A program made the position numbers and the translations under genes. From assembly GCF_002423035.1 (NCBI RefSeq), contig NZ_DIUM01000135.1, positions 194,969-216,308 of the forward strand: a DNA stretch of 21,340 nucleotides. Reading direction: 5' to 3'. The notes below the pieces were generated by a model. That model worked only from the letters and a program-made list of their open reading frames with translations. It did not search any database and had not been told where the DNA came from. Numbering within the stretch: position 1 is the stretch's first letter; the number at the start of each line of letters is the position of its first letter. The DNA comes from Thiocapsa sp. UBA6158. GTDB lineage: Bacteria; Pseudomonadota; Gammaproteobacteria; Chromatiales; Chromatiaceae. This document shows, piece after piece, positions 1 through 8,509 of the stretch.

Positions 1-332
1 CTGCCGGCCGGGCTCACGCCCTCGTACTTGTAGTAGATCTTCGCCGGCGTCTTGAGCGCTTTCTCCAGTCGACGTGCCCGGTAGAGTGGCGCGGGGCGCC
101 ACTGCCGATAGACCTCGCGTACCGGCTCGGGGATCTCGATCTCGCGCTCGCTGCTCATCTCCTGCTCGATCACGGCACGCGGGAAGATCACCGCCAGATC
201 GTCCGCCGTAATGGGCTGTTGGGTGCCCGGATGCAGGACCGGATCGAGAGGCGTCGGAAGATCGGCGTTGATGTTGTACCAAGTGCGCGGGAGATGCTGC
301 TCGTCGAGCAGATATTTCACTGAGTCGCTCAT
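1..332 (-). CDS. TrpB2-like PLP-dependent enzyme (tryptophan synthase beta-like), N-terminal part
   Basis: Only the first 110 codons are in the window; the gene runs off the left edge. It starts at the ATG at 332-330 (MSDSVKYLLDEQHLP). The N-terminal segment with TWYN, the proline-rich LHPGTQQP, a FPRAVIEQEMS-type helix, VREVYRQWRPAPLYRARRLE and YYKYEGVSPAG is typical of the TrpB2 (TrpB-like) branch rather than classical TrpB. By family knowledge, TrpB2 enzymes condense indole with serine to make tryptophan using pyridoxal phosphate, often without a linked trpA. The PLP lysine normally follows directly after SPAG, so it lies just outside the window. No trpA is visible. The substrate assignment is inferred from family membership. 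Confidence 0.85.
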   Translation of the reverse strand, partial: MSDSVKYLLDEQHLPRTWYNINADLPTPLDPVLHPGTQQPITADDLAVIFPRAVIEQEMSSEREIEIPEPVREVYRQWRPAPLYRARRLEKALKTPAKIYYKYEGVSPAG

Positions 333-767
333 GCTGTGCTCGGACCTCGGTAGTGGATATGGCGACCGGCCATCTTCGCCACCGGTCTTTGTCGTCCATC
401 GGCAAGTGTGCCAGTTTTATGACCGATCTTGAATCCCATCCGGGCACAGGCCGTCGAGATTCAGCGCTTGGCGACGGCTCGTCCGACGCCGTATGGCGCG
501 CCTCGACAACGGGCGAGGGCTTTGACCTAAACCGCACCTGACGCGGTATGGGATTTTTTGGATTGGATCAGCCTCGGCAGATTCGGCGAGAGTCGGAGTC
601 TGCTCGGTTTAAGGTATTGAATAATGAAAATTCTAAACCACGTCTCCATCAGCGATAAGAGGCGCCCTCATGGTCGGGCCCCTCGCTGTAGAAAAGCTCC
701 GTTTCCGGCTCCTGCATGAGCCAGGGACTCCACGCCCGTCAGCTGGGAAAATCCCGGACCGCGTTGC
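333..767. other. 435-bp intergenic region without a convincing gene
   Basis: This stretch separates the start of the TrpB2-like gene from the end of der. The short open frames in it have no recognisable domain. It should hold the promoter of the TrpB2-like gene, but I see no clear -35/-10 pair. Two inverted repeats can be seen: GACCGG at 364-369 with CCGGTC at 382-387, and GGTTTA at 606-611 with TAAACC at 634-639. The second pair flanks an AT-rich island that stands out against the GC-rich surroundings. Just downstream of der, GGCTC at 707-711 can pair with GAGCC at 718-722, but there is no adjoining T run, so I do not call it a terminator. Confidence 0.5.
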
Positions 768-2168
768 CTATCGCTTGCGGTTGACGAATGTCTTGAGGCG
801 CTGGCGATTCTTGATCTGGCTGGGTGTGAGCGTGTTGCGGCGACCCGCGAAGGGGTTGGTGCCGCTCTTGAACTCGATCCGCAACGGGGTGCCGAGGAGC
901 TTGAGTTCGCGCCTGAAGCGATTGATCAGATAGCGTCTGTAGGTGTCCGGGACGGATTCAGTCTGGTTGCCGTGGATGATGATGATGGGCGGGTTGCGTC
1001 CGCCTTGGTGGGCATAGCGCAGCTTGATGCGCCGTCCGTGCACCAGGGGCGGTTGATGCTCCTGGACGGCGTCCTCGAGCAGTCGCGTCAGCTCGGGTGT
1101 CGAGAGGCTGCGTGTAGCATTGGCATAGGCCTTCTCGACCTCGTCGAGCAGGAGGCCCACACCGCTGCCGTGCAGTGCGGAGACCAGGTACATCTTGGCG
1201 AAGTCGAGGAAGGCGAGCTTGCGCGCGAACTGGGTCTTGATCTGCTCGCGTTGGTCCTGATCCAGTCCGTCCCACTTGTTGATCGCGACCACCAGTGCCC
1301 GCCCGCGCTCGATGATGTGTCCCGCGAGCGTGGCGTCCTGCTCGCCGACGCCCTCGTGTGCATCGAGCACCAGGATGACGACATTGGCCGCGTCGATCGC
1401 CTGGAGTGTCTTGATGACGCTGAACTTCTCGATGACGTCCTCGATCCGGGCGCGTCGGCGCATGCCTGCGGTGTCGATCAGGGTGTAGTGCCGACCCTGT
1501 TGCTCGAAGGGGACGAAGATGCTGTCGCGGGTGGTACCCGGACTGTCGAAGGTGACCAGCCGGTCGTCGCCGAGGATGCGGTTGATGAGCGTCGATTTGC
1601 CCGCGTTCGGGCGCCCGACAATGGCGACCCGGATGCCGTCCTCGGTCTGCGCGGCGTCGATCCCCTCGTCGTCGGTTCTCGGGAAGCCGGCGAAGACCGC
1701 GTCGATGAGGTTCTGCACGCCGCGTCCATGGGTGGCCGAGACCGCCATCGGCTCGCCGAGACCGAGCCGATGGAAGTCGGCGGTGGCCAGCACCGGGTCC
1801 ATGGTGTCGCTCTTGTTGACCACCAGGCTCACCGGCTTGCCCATGCGGCGCAGCCGTGCGGCGATCTCGATGTCGCCCGGGGTGCAGCCGTCGCGCGCGT
1901 CGACGAGGAAGAGCAAATGATCGGCCTCGTCGATCGCGAGCTGGACCTGGCGCTCCATCAGCGCCTCGACCCCGTCGACGGCCTGGCTGATGCCGCCGGT
2001 GTCGACGATGACGTAGCGGCTCGGTCCCACGACACCGATCCCGTACTGCCGATCGCGGGTCAGGCCGGGAAAGTCTGCGACCAGTGCATCCCGGGTGTGC
2101 GTCAGGCGATTGAAAAGCGTCGACTTGCCCACGTTGGGCCGGCCGAGCAGGGTAATGACGGGCAGCAT
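768..2168 (-). CDS. der: Ribosome-associated GTPase Der (EngA)
   Basis: Essential double-GTPase required for maturation of the 50S ribosomal subunit. The 466-residue product has two tandem G domains. The first carries GRPNVGKST (9-17), DTGG (56-59) and NKSD (118-121). The second carries GRPNAGKST (185-193), DTAG (232-235) and NKWD (297-300). A C-terminal KH-like domain follows from about residue 350, with a basic tail ending in NRKR. The length fits gammaproteobacterial Der. The ATG at 2168 is 5 bp past the bamB stop codon, so der is the last gene of the bamB-der pair and probably of the whole ndk-to-der cluster. All nucleotide-binding motifs are intact. Confidence 0.97.
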   Translation of the reverse strand: MLPVITLLGRPNVGKSTLFNRLTHTRDALVADFPGLTRDRQYGIGVVGPSRYVIVDTGGISQAVDGVEALMERQVQLAIDEADHLLFLVDARDGCTPGDIEIAARLRRMGKPVSLVVNKSDTMDPVLATADFHRLGLGEPMAVSATHGRGVQNLIDAVFAGFPRTDDEGIDAAQTEDGIRVAIVGRPNAGKSTLINRILGDDRLVTFDSPGTTRDSIFVPFEQQGRHYTLIDTAGMRRRARIEDVIEKFSVIKTLQAIDAANVVILVLDAHEGVGEQDATLAGHIIERGRALVVAINKWDGLDQDQREQIKTQFARKLAFLDFAKMYLVSALHGSGVGLLLDEVEKAYANATRSLSTPELTRLLEDAVQEHQPPLVHGRRIKLRYAHQGGRNPPIIIIHGNQTESVPDTYRRYLINRFRRELKLLGTPLRIEFKSGTNPFAGRRNTLTPSQIKNRQRLKTFVNRKR

Positions 2169-2173
2169 GCCGT

Positions 2174-3475
2174 TCAGGGGCTGGACTCCGGTGGTGCGGA
2201 TCCCGGCGAATCGGCCGGTGCGGTGTCGACATCGCGCGAGGCGGTACCTGCGTCGGCAGGCGCGCTGCCGCGCAGGCCCAACGTGGCTGCGGGCGCACCG
2301 CCGATGCTCAATGCGGCCAGGGTACCGTCGTCGGCAAAGACGTAGAGACGGTTGCCGACGACCAAGGGCCGTGCCGTAATCGCCCCTTTCCCGGTGATGC
2401 GGGTGCGCCCGACCAGACGGCCGTCGGAGCGTGTGAGCAGGTGGACATAGCCGTCGAGATCGCCGACCGCAATCAGGTTGCCCACCAGCGCGGGGGCGGT
2501 CACCTGACGGTAGCGCAGACTCTCTTGACGCCAGCGCCCGGCGCCGTCGTTCGGGTCCGCGCCCCAGATCTGGTCGCTCGAATCGGTGATGAAGAGGTCG
2601 GACGCATCGGCGACGAGTCCGGCATGTGCGGAGAGCTCGCGTCGCCAGATGACGGTGCCGGTGGTGATGTCGACGGCAGCCAGATCGCCGTTGTAGGAGC
2701 CGACGAAGGCAATGGTTCCGATCACGACCGGGTCAGCATCGATATCGGCGATGCGCGAGAGCTCGGAGCGCCCGCTCGGGCGGGTAATGACGATCTCCCA
2801 GAGCGGGGTGCCGTCGGCCGGATCCAGGTTCACGAGCTTGCCGCCGGACAGGCCGACCAAGACCCCGGCGGGCGTCAGGACCGGACTGCTGCTGCCGCGC
2901 AAGGTGAGCACGGGCGCCGGATAAGTCACACGCCATTGCTGGGCGCCGGTGTTGGCGTCGATCCCGTAGACGCTGTCGTCCAGCGTGTGGACGATGACTT
3001 GGGCCGTGTCGGTCAGGCGCGGGACCGAGAGAACCTCGCTGCCGAGCTGGGTGCGCCAAAGCTCCTTGCCGTCGCTGACGGAGAAGGCGATGAGCTCGCC
3101 CCGACTGGTGCCGATGACCAAACGCTCGCCCTTCACATCGGGTCCGCCGCTGAAATGCAGATCCGTGTCGCGCTCCCAGAGGACGCGTCCGCTGTCCGCG
3201 GCGACGGCGGCCAGCCGACCACGTGGATCGGCGACATAGAGACGGTCCGCGGCAAGCACCGGAACCAAATAGAGTCGTCGCTCCGCCGTGCCGCGCGTCA
3301 CTCGCGCCGACCAGAGGGTCGTTAAGCCGACCGTCTGCACGATCTCGGTGAGCTTGGTCGGCGGCGTAGGATCCTTGTCGGCGCCGATCCAGGGGATCAT
3401 CCCGCAACCGCTCAACAGGCCGGCGAGAAGCAGTACCCCGAGTCGGGCGGCGCCCGCTTTCGATTGCGTGACCAT
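2174..3475 (-). CDS. bamB: Outer membrane assembly lipoprotein BamB
   Basis: BamB is the beta-propeller lipoprotein of the BAM complex that inserts beta-barrel proteins into the outer membrane. I chose the ATG at 3475 because it begins a lipoprotein signal: a hydrophobic stretch followed by the lipobox LSGC, with the acylated cysteine at residue 24. The 433-residue protein then shows repeated PQQ/WD-like blades, for example LYVADPRGRLAAVAADSGRVLWE and GNLIAVGDLDGYVHLL. Its Ala/Pro/Ser-rich C-terminal tail of roughly 35 residues (ending PPESSP) is longer than in E. coli and probably unstructured. An open frame continues upstream of this ATG, but it only overlaps yfgM and has no lipoprotein signal. 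It lies 17 bp after yfgM and 5 bp before der. Confidence 0.95.
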   Translation of the reverse strand: MVTQSKAGAARLGVLLLAGLLSGCGMIPWIGADKDPTPPTKLTEIVQTVGLTTLWSARVTRGTAERRLYLVPVLAADRLYVADPRGRLAAVAADSGRVLWERDTDLHFSGGPDVKGERLVIGTSRGELIAFSVSDGKELWRTQLGSEVLSVPRLTDTAQVIVHTLDDSVYGIDANTGAQQWRVTYPAPVLTLRGSSSPVLTPAGVLVGLSGGKLVNLDPADGTPLWEIVITRPSGRSELSRIADIDADPVVIGTIAFVGSYNGDLAAVDITTGTVIWRRELSAHAGLVADASDLFITDSSDQIWGADPNDGAGRWRQESLRYRQVTAPALVGNLIAVGDLDGYVHLLTRSDGRLVGRTRITGKGAITARPLVVGNRLYVFADDGTLAALSIGGAPAATLGLRGSAPADAGTASRDVDTAPADSPGSAPPESSP

Positions 3476-3492
3476 AGACGGCTCTCCGAGCG

Positions 3493-4119
3493 CTATCCGG
3501 CGGCGGGTAGGTTGTCGAGCTTGAGACGGATCAACTCCGAGAATCCGGTCCCTTCGGCGATTGCCTGCTCGTAGGCCGCGCGTGCCGCGACCGTATCCCC
3601 GCGTGCCGCGGCGATGTCGCCCCGCACCGCGGCGAAGTCGCCGGCAAACTCGGGACCGGTGTCGTGATCCGCAACGGTCTTGGCCGCCTCGTCCAAGCGG
3701 CCCTCCGCAACCTGGATCCGCGCCAGGCGAAGCGCTGCGATGCGGGCCAGTGCGGGGTCCGGAGCAGCGCCGATCACCCCGGTCAAGGCGGTCATGGCCG
3801 CCTCGGCTTGGCCGGACTCGTAGAGCGCCTTCGCCTCGACCAGCGCGCCGAGCGCCGCATAGGGCGTCGAGGCGAACTCGTCGTCGAGCATGCGGGCCTG
3901 GGTCACGACCGCCTCGGTTTGACCGGTCGCGGCGTTCGCGAGCACCTGATCGAAGACCGCCGAGCCCTGGCCGGCGACGCTGTCGCGATAATCCCCCCAA
4001 TAGCGCCAGCCGACGATGGCGCCCAGGCCGATGGCGATGCCCACGACGATCGCCACACCGTTCTCTTTCCACCAAGTCTTGATGGCTTCGACTTTTTCGT
4101 CGTCGGTCTCGTAACTCAC
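3493..4119 (-). CDS. yfgM: YfgM-like tetratricopeptide protein, ancillary to the Sec translocon
   Basis: 208 residues: a short cytoplasmic N-terminus, one membrane anchor at about 21-40 (GVAIVVGIAIGLGAIVGWRY), then a periplasmic helical TPR-like domain with repeated Ala/Glu-rich hairpins. In E. coli YfgM associates with SecYEG and the chaperone PpiD; the same role is inferred here from sequence and from its place between hisS and bamB. It starts with GTG at 4119, supported by a GGAGAG ribosome-binding site just upstream, and ends 17 bp before bamB. It lies 61 bp downstream of hisS. The hydrophobic segment and conserved neighbours make the identity firm. Confidence 0.9.
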   Translation of the reverse strand: MSYETDDEKVEAIKTWWKENGVAIVVGIAIGLGAIVGWRYWGDYRDSVAGQGSAVFDQVLANAATGQTEAVVTQARMLDDEFASTPYAALGALVEAKALYESGQAEAAMTALTGVIGAAPDPALARIAALRLARIQVAEGRLDEAAKTVADHDTGPEFAGDFAAVRGDIAAARGDTVAARAAYEQAIAEGTGFSELIRLKLDNLPAAG

Positions 4120-4180
4120 TTCGCTCTCCGTTGTGGCGTGGATTCCCGTGCAGCCTGGCCGGCGTCGTCGCCAGCGGCCA

Positions 4181-5455
4181 TCAATCCGGGTTCTCGATCT
4201 CGCGGGTCAGGAAATCGACCAAATCGTCGAACCCAAGCTCCTGCTGACCGCTGTCGTCCCGCAAGGGTTTGACGCCGACGATGCCCTGCGCCAGTTCCGC
4301 CTCGCCGAGGACGAGTGCGAAGGTGGCGCCGCTCTTGTCGGCCTTCTTGAACTGGCTCTTGAAACTGCCGCCGCCGCAGTGAGACATGAGTCGCAGACGT
4401 GGCAGGGCATCGCGCAAACGCTCGGCCAAGATCGGGGCCTCGAGCTGGGCCTGATCGCCGACCGCGACCAGGTAGGCGTGCACCGCAGGCTCGCCGGCGT
4501 GACCTGCGAGCGCGAGCAGCTCCACCAAGCGCTCGAGGCCCAAGGCGAAGCCGACGGCCGGTGTTGCGCGGCCACCGAGCTGCTCGACCAGTCCGTCGTA
4601 GCGGCCGCCGGCACAGACGGTGCCTTGGGCGCCCAGATCCTCGGTGATCCACTCGAACACGGTCCGGTTGTAATAGTCCAGGCCCCGCACCAGCCGCGGA
4701 TTGATCTGGTAGGGGATACCTGCCTGGTCGAGACCGTAGCGGATGCCGTGAAAGTGCGCCAGGCTCTCCTCGCCGAGGTGGTCCATCAGCGTCGGCGCAT
4801 CGGCGACGACCTTCTGTGTCTCCGGGTGTTTGGAGTCCAGGACGCGCAGTGGGTTGGTGTGCAGGCGCCGCAGACTCTCGGCATCCAGATGCTCGCGCCG
4901 TGCCTGCAGATAGGTCACCAGCTGCTCGCGATACAGCCGGCGCTCCTCGGGGTCGCCGAGACTGTTGATCTCCAGACGCAAGCCCTTCAGTCCGAGCGCA
5001 CGCCACAGCCGTGCGGTCAACAGGATCAGCTCGAGATCGATATCCGGTCCCGTGAGCCCGAAGACCTCGGCGCCGATCTGATTGAACTGCCGGTAACGGC
5101 CGCGTTGCGGACGCTCGTGGCGGAACATCGGGCCGCGATACCACAGGCGTTGGGGCTGCACGAGCAGCCCGTGCTCGATCGCGGCGCGCACGCAGCTCGC
5201 GGTTCCCTCCGGGCGCAGACTCAGGCTGTCGCCGTTGCGATCCTCGAAGCTGTACATCTCCTTCTCGACGATGTCGGTGACCTCGCCGATGGAGCGCTTG
5301 AACAGATCCGTGACCTCGATGATCGGCGTGCGGATCTCGGCATAGCCGTAGCCGGCAAGGATGGTGCGCGCGGTGTCCTCGACGCGGTGCCAGGTGGCGA
5401 CGGCCTCGGGCAGGATGTCGTGCATCCCGCGAATGGCCTGGATGTATCTACTCAT
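4181..5455 (-). CDS. hisS: Histidyl-tRNA synthetase
   Basis: Class II aminoacyl-tRNA synthetase that charges tRNA-His in the cytoplasm. The 424-residue product has the expected length and all signatures: RPEGTA (81-86), the motif 2 loop RGPMFRHERPQRGRYRQF (107-124), the histidine-specific RGLDYY (257-262), AGGRYDGL (282-289) and motif 3 GFALGLERL (302-310). An anticodon-binding domain fills the last ~100 residues. The ATG at 5455 gives the usual start, with QAIRGMHDILP nearby. It follows rodZ by 57 bp. In E. coli and many relatives ispG lies in this gap, and here it does not. Confidence 0.97.
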   Translation of the reverse strand: MSRYIQAIRGMHDILPEAVATWHRVEDTARTILAGYGYAEIRTPIIEVTDLFKRSIGEVTDIVEKEMYSFEDRNGDSLSLRPEGTASCVRAAIEHGLLVQPQRLWYRGPMFRHERPQRGRYRQFNQIGAEVFGLTGPDIDLELILLTARLWRALGLKGLRLEINSLGDPEERRLYREQLVTYLQARREHLDAESLRRLHTNPLRVLDSKHPETQKVVADAPTLMDHLGEESLAHFHGIRYGLDQAGIPYQINPRLVRGLDYYNRTVFEWITEDLGAQGTVCAGGRYDGLVEQLGGRATPAVGFALGLERLVELLALAGHAGEPAVHAYLVAVGDQAQLEAPILAERLRDALPRLRLMSHCGGGSFKSQFKKADKSGATFALVLGEAELAQGIVGVKPLRDDSGQQELGFDDLVDFLTREIENPD

Positions 5456-5512
5456 GTTCGGCGGCTCGATGTGTGCGGGCGACGCTCGGATGGGTTCGGC
5501 TCGAGCGCACCC

Positions 5513-6568
5513 TCACTCGGGCGATGCGGGATCGAACGAGAAGCGCGCCACGTTGCCGCGCGAACGCCCTTCCAGATCGAAGGGCTTGCCGTCGACCGTC
5601 ATGCTGCTGTTGTTGACGCGCCCGACGGTGATCCGGAAAGGGGCTTGCCCCGTGACCTCTTGCCGATCCCCGGCCTTCATCTCGCCGGCGACGAGGCGCT
5701 GTCCGGCGGCGTCGCGGACCTCGAGCCAAGAGGGACCCGTAAACTCGAGGACGATGCCCTTTGTCGCCGTCGTGGGCTCGGGGGCGGGCGTCGGGGTGTC
5801 GACATCAGTCGTTGTGGCCGTTTGAAGCGGCCCGCTGCTGGTCTCGGCGACCGTGTCGGCTGTCGGCTCGGTCGCCGGCTCGGGCGACAACCCGGGCGCC
5901 GAATCGGTCATGGATGCAGGCGAGTCGGGGTTGACCTCGGACCGCTCCGCGATCGGCGGCTCGGGTGTCCCCGGTGTTGCGAGGCCATCCGTCGGGGTCG
6001 GTTCGCTCGTCGCTTCGGGTGTCTCCTCGGCGATCTCGGGAGCCGGCGTATCGACGCCTTCGCTCCCGCCACTGCCCTCGGCATCCATGAGCAGCGGATC
6101 CGGGTCTGTCGTGTCGAGGCCCAGCCCCGGGGCGAGCTCGGGGCGATCGTGCCACCAGAGCGCAATCATTGCGACGACCGCGCCGGCCAAGGCGAGGCTG
6201 ACGAGGCGCACCAGGATGCGGGTGCCGCCCGACTCGCGATCGGATCCCGGGGTCGGGCGGGCGGGCTCGAAGCTCTCCGGTGTCCCGGCGTGGGCCTGAT
6301 AGGCGGCAATCAACGGCGTCGGGTCAAGGCCGAGCATACGCGCATAGTTGCGCAGATAGCCGGTGATGAAGACCGGGTCGGGCAAGAGGTCGAAGCGATC
6401 CTGTTCGAGCGCCTCGATGACCTCGGGCTTGAGGTGCAGCTGCGAGGCGATCCGCTCGATCGCCAGGCCACGCGATTGGCGCTGCACCCGCAGGCGTCGC
6501 CCGGGGCTATCGCCGAACTCGACCACGTTCTGGTCGTTCGGGTCGGTCGATTGTGTCTGGTTTGTCAC
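5513..6568 (-). CDS. rodZ: Cytoskeletal protein RodZ
   Basis: RodZ links the MreB cytoskeleton to the cell-wall elongation machinery across the inner membrane. The 351-residue product shows the standard layout. A cytoplasmic helix-turn-helix of the HTH_25 type occupies about 19-93 (GRRLRVQRQSRGLAIERIA ... FITGYLRNYARMLGLD). A membrane helix lies at about 118-138 (ILVRLVSLALAGAVVAMIAL). A long Pro/Thr/Glu-rich periplasmic linker spans about 140-265, and a C-terminal DUF4115 beta domain follows (LEFTGPSWLEVRDAAGQRL). The start is GTG at 6568; no ATG lies close by in frame. It follows pilF by 11 bp and precedes hisS by 57 bp. Confidence 0.93.
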   Translation of the reverse strand: MTNQTQSTDPNDQNVVEFGDSPGRRLRVQRQSRGLAIERIASQLHLKPEVIEALEQDRFDLLPDPVFITGYLRNYARMLGLDPTPLIAAYQAHAGTPESFEPARPTPGSDRESGGTRILVRLVSLALAGAVVAMIALWWHDRPELAPGLGLDTTDPDPLLMDAEGSGGSEGVDTPAPEIAEETPEATSEPTPTDGLATPGTPEPPIAERSEVNPDSPASMTDSAPGLSPEPATEPTADTVAETSSGPLQTATTTDVDTPTPAPEPTTATKGIVLEFTGPSWLEVRDAAGQRLVAGEMKAGDRQEVTGQAPFRITVGRVNNSSMTVDGKPFDLEGRSRGNVARFSFDPASPE

Positions 6569-6579
6569 TCTTGAGGTCC

Positions 6580-7374
6580 CTACAGCTCGCGGGTCTCGGA
6601 CGCATCCGGAAAGTTTGCGCGCAGCGCCTTCTCGTACTCGGCTGCGCGGGCTCGGTTACCCAGTGCACGCTCGGTCGTGACCGCGGTCGCGAGTGCCTCC
6701 CGGGCCGTCGCCGGGGTGCGCAAGGTCGTCGGCTCGAAGTAGCGATCCAGATAGAGCTTTGCCCCCTGCATGTTGCCGCGTTTGAGCTCGATCTCGGCGA
6801 GCTTCACCAGCGCCGGGCCGAAGCCGGGGTTGGCGGTGACGGCAGCGCGATAGTAGCCTTCCGCCTTGGCCGCGTCACCGGCGCTGCCCGCACAGGTGCC
6901 CGCGTTGGTCATCGCGACCCAAGGCGTCGAGTAGAGTGGGTTGTCCAGCGCCTTCTTGAAGTGGACGTCCGCCTCGGTGTAACGCTTTTGTCGACACTGA
7001 TAGGCACCGAACGCATAGAGGACATCCGAGTTGTTCGGCGCGAGCTTGACGGCGCGCTCGTAGTGCGTCGCTGCAAGGTCGGGCTTGCCCATCTCTTCGT
7101 ACATGAAGGCGAGCCACACGTGGGCCTTGGGATAATTCTTGTCGGCCTCGATTGCCTGTTGAGCGCGCCGGAAGGCAATCTCGGTCTGGCCTCGGTTGTA
7201 GTACTCCTCGGCCATCTCGACGTAGAGCGACGCGGGGCTGTCCTGCGGATCGAGCCCGAGCGGATCGGAGTCTTGCTGTGTGGCTTTGCTCGCGCAGCCG
7301 ACCAAGCCGAGACAGAGTGCGGTCGGCACGAGAAGCCCGGGCATCAGGAGACGGCCGGCGAGATGGTTCCTCAT
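6580..7374 (-). CDS. pilF: Type IV pilus biogenesis/stability lipoprotein PilF (PilW)
   Basis: PilF/PilW is the outer-membrane pilotin-like lipoprotein needed for assembly and stability of the type IV pilus secretin. The chosen ATG at 7374 gives 264 residues with a lipobox LVGC (cysteine 27) after a hydrophobic signal. Tandem TPR motifs follow (YVEMAEEYYNRGQTEIAFR, AHVWLAFMYEEMGKPDLAA, VLYAFGAYQCRQKRYTEAD). This ATG overlaps the TGA of rlmN in an ATGA arrangement, which argues for translational coupling and fixes the start. The longer upstream open frame only shadows rlmN. No other pilus genes are in the window; this location beside rlmN is common for pilF. Confidence 0.92.
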   Translation of the reverse strand: MRNHLAGRLLMPGLLVPTALCLGLVGCASKATQQDSDPLGLDPQDSPASLYVEMAEEYYNRGQTEIAFRRAQQAIEADKNYPKAHVWLAFMYEEMGKPDLAATHYERAVKLAPNNSDVLYAFGAYQCRQKRYTEADVHFKKALDNPLYSTPWVAMTNAGTCAGSAGDAAKAEGYYRAAVTANPGFGPALVKLAEIELKRGNMQGAKLYLDRYFEPTTLRTPATAREALATAVTTERALGNRARAAEYEKALRANFPDASETREL

Positions 7375-8501
7375 GGCCTCGTCGCCCGCCCGGTGCGGAT
7401 TCTGCCGTCCGGCTTGATCTGCTCCGGAATCGCGACCGCGATGCGCCCGAGCCGACGGGTGCGATCCTCGACACGCCCGACGAGCTGTCCGCAGGCGGCG
7501 GCGATCTCGTCGCCGCGAGTCTTGCGGGTCATGGTGAAGATGCCGGCACCGGCGAGGCGTGCGCGGAAGGCCTCGATGCGCTCGGGCGGCGAGGTGCCGT
7601 ACTGATTTCCGGGGAAGGGGTTGAACGGGATCAGGTTGACCTTCGACGGAATTCCCTCGAGCAGGCGGATCATCTGCTTGGCATGTGCGAGGCTGTCGTT
7701 GATGCCGTCGAGCATCACGTATTCCCAGGTGATGCGGCGGCGTTTGTCGTTGCCCACGTAAGCCTTGCAGGCCGGCAGCAGCTCGGCGAGCGGATATTTG
7801 CGGTTGATCGGCACCAGCTCGTCGCGCAGGGCATCGTCGGGCGCATGCAGCGAGACGGCGAGCGAGACGTCGCTCACCTCGCGCAGCCGGTAGATGTTCG
7901 GGACGATACCCGAGGTGCTGAGTGTCAGGCGCGTCTTGGCGATCATGTAGGCGAAGTCGTCCTGCATGATGTCCATGGCCTTGACGACGGCATCGAAATT
8001 GGCCAGCGGCTCTCCCATGCCCATCATGACCACGTTGGACGGAGCGGTGCCCATCTGCCGTGTCGCATGCCAGATCTGACCGGCGATCTCCCCGACCGTC
8101 AGATTGCGGTTGAAGCCCTGAGTGGCGGTTGCGCAGAAGGAGCAGTTGAGCGCGCACCCCACTTGCGAGGAGACACAGATGGTCGTGCGGCGCCCCTCCG
8201 GGATAAAGACGGTCTCGATGCGCTGGCCGTCTTCGAGCTCCATGATCCACTTGATGGTTCCGTCGGCCGAGGGCCGATCGTGGATGATGCGCGGCAGGCG
8301 GATCTCGACGGTCTCGCGCAGCGCATCGCGCAACGCCCTGGACAGATCCGTCATGGCGTCATAGTCGACAACGCCGTGCTTGTGGATCCATTTGAAGAGG
8401 CTGCGTCCGTGAAACGCCTTGAAGCCGAGCCCGAGCACCAGTCTCTCGCAGTCGGCAAGATCCAGGTCGAGTAGATTGGGCTTGAGCTCGGCGTTGGTCA
8501 C
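7371..8501 (-). CDS. rlmN: 23S rRNA (adenine-2503-C2)/tRNA methyltransferase RlmN
   Basis: Radical SAM enzyme that methylates C2 of A2503 in 23S rRNA and A37 in some tRNAs. The 376-residue product has the 4Fe-4S cysteines C116, C120 and C123 in CALNCSFC, GMGEPL (161-166), and the two methyl-transfer cysteines, which I place at C109 (ICVSSQ) and C337 (AAACGQL). The spacing matches E. coli C118 and C355. The GTG at 8501 is the start; it lies 8 bp after the ndk stop. The 3' end overlaps the pilF start by 4 bp. The C-terminal tail rich in Arg is slightly longer than minimal members. Confidence 0.96.
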   Translation of the reverse strand: MTNAELKPNLLDLDLADCERLVLGLGFKAFHGRSLFKWIHKHGVVDYDAMTDLSRALRDALRETVEIRLPRIIHDRPSADGTIKWIMELEDGQRIETVFIPEGRRTTICVSSQVGCALNCSFCATATQGFNRNLTVGEIAGQIWHATRQMGTAPSNVVMMGMGEPLANFDAVVKAMDIMQDDFAYMIAKTRLTLSTSGIVPNIYRLREVSDVSLAVSLHAPDDALRDELVPINRKYPLAELLPACKAYVGNDKRRRITWEYVMLDGINDSLAHAKQMIRLLEGIPSKVNLIPFNPFPGNQYGTSPPERIEAFRARLAGAGIFTMTRKTRGDEIAAACGQLVGRVEDRTRRLGRIAVAIPEQIKPDGRIRTGRATRP

Positions 8502-8509
8502 GGGGATCC

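Noticed and set aside
707..722. Hairpin downstream of der as terminator
   Set aside because: Stem is only 5 bp and the T run is displaced, so support is too weak.
4133..6574. A very long open frame (over 800 codons) on the plus strand opposite hisS and rodZ
   Set aside because: High-GC codon use on the minus strand leaves antisense frames open. The frame has no domain, while the opposite strand encodes complete hisS and rodZ.
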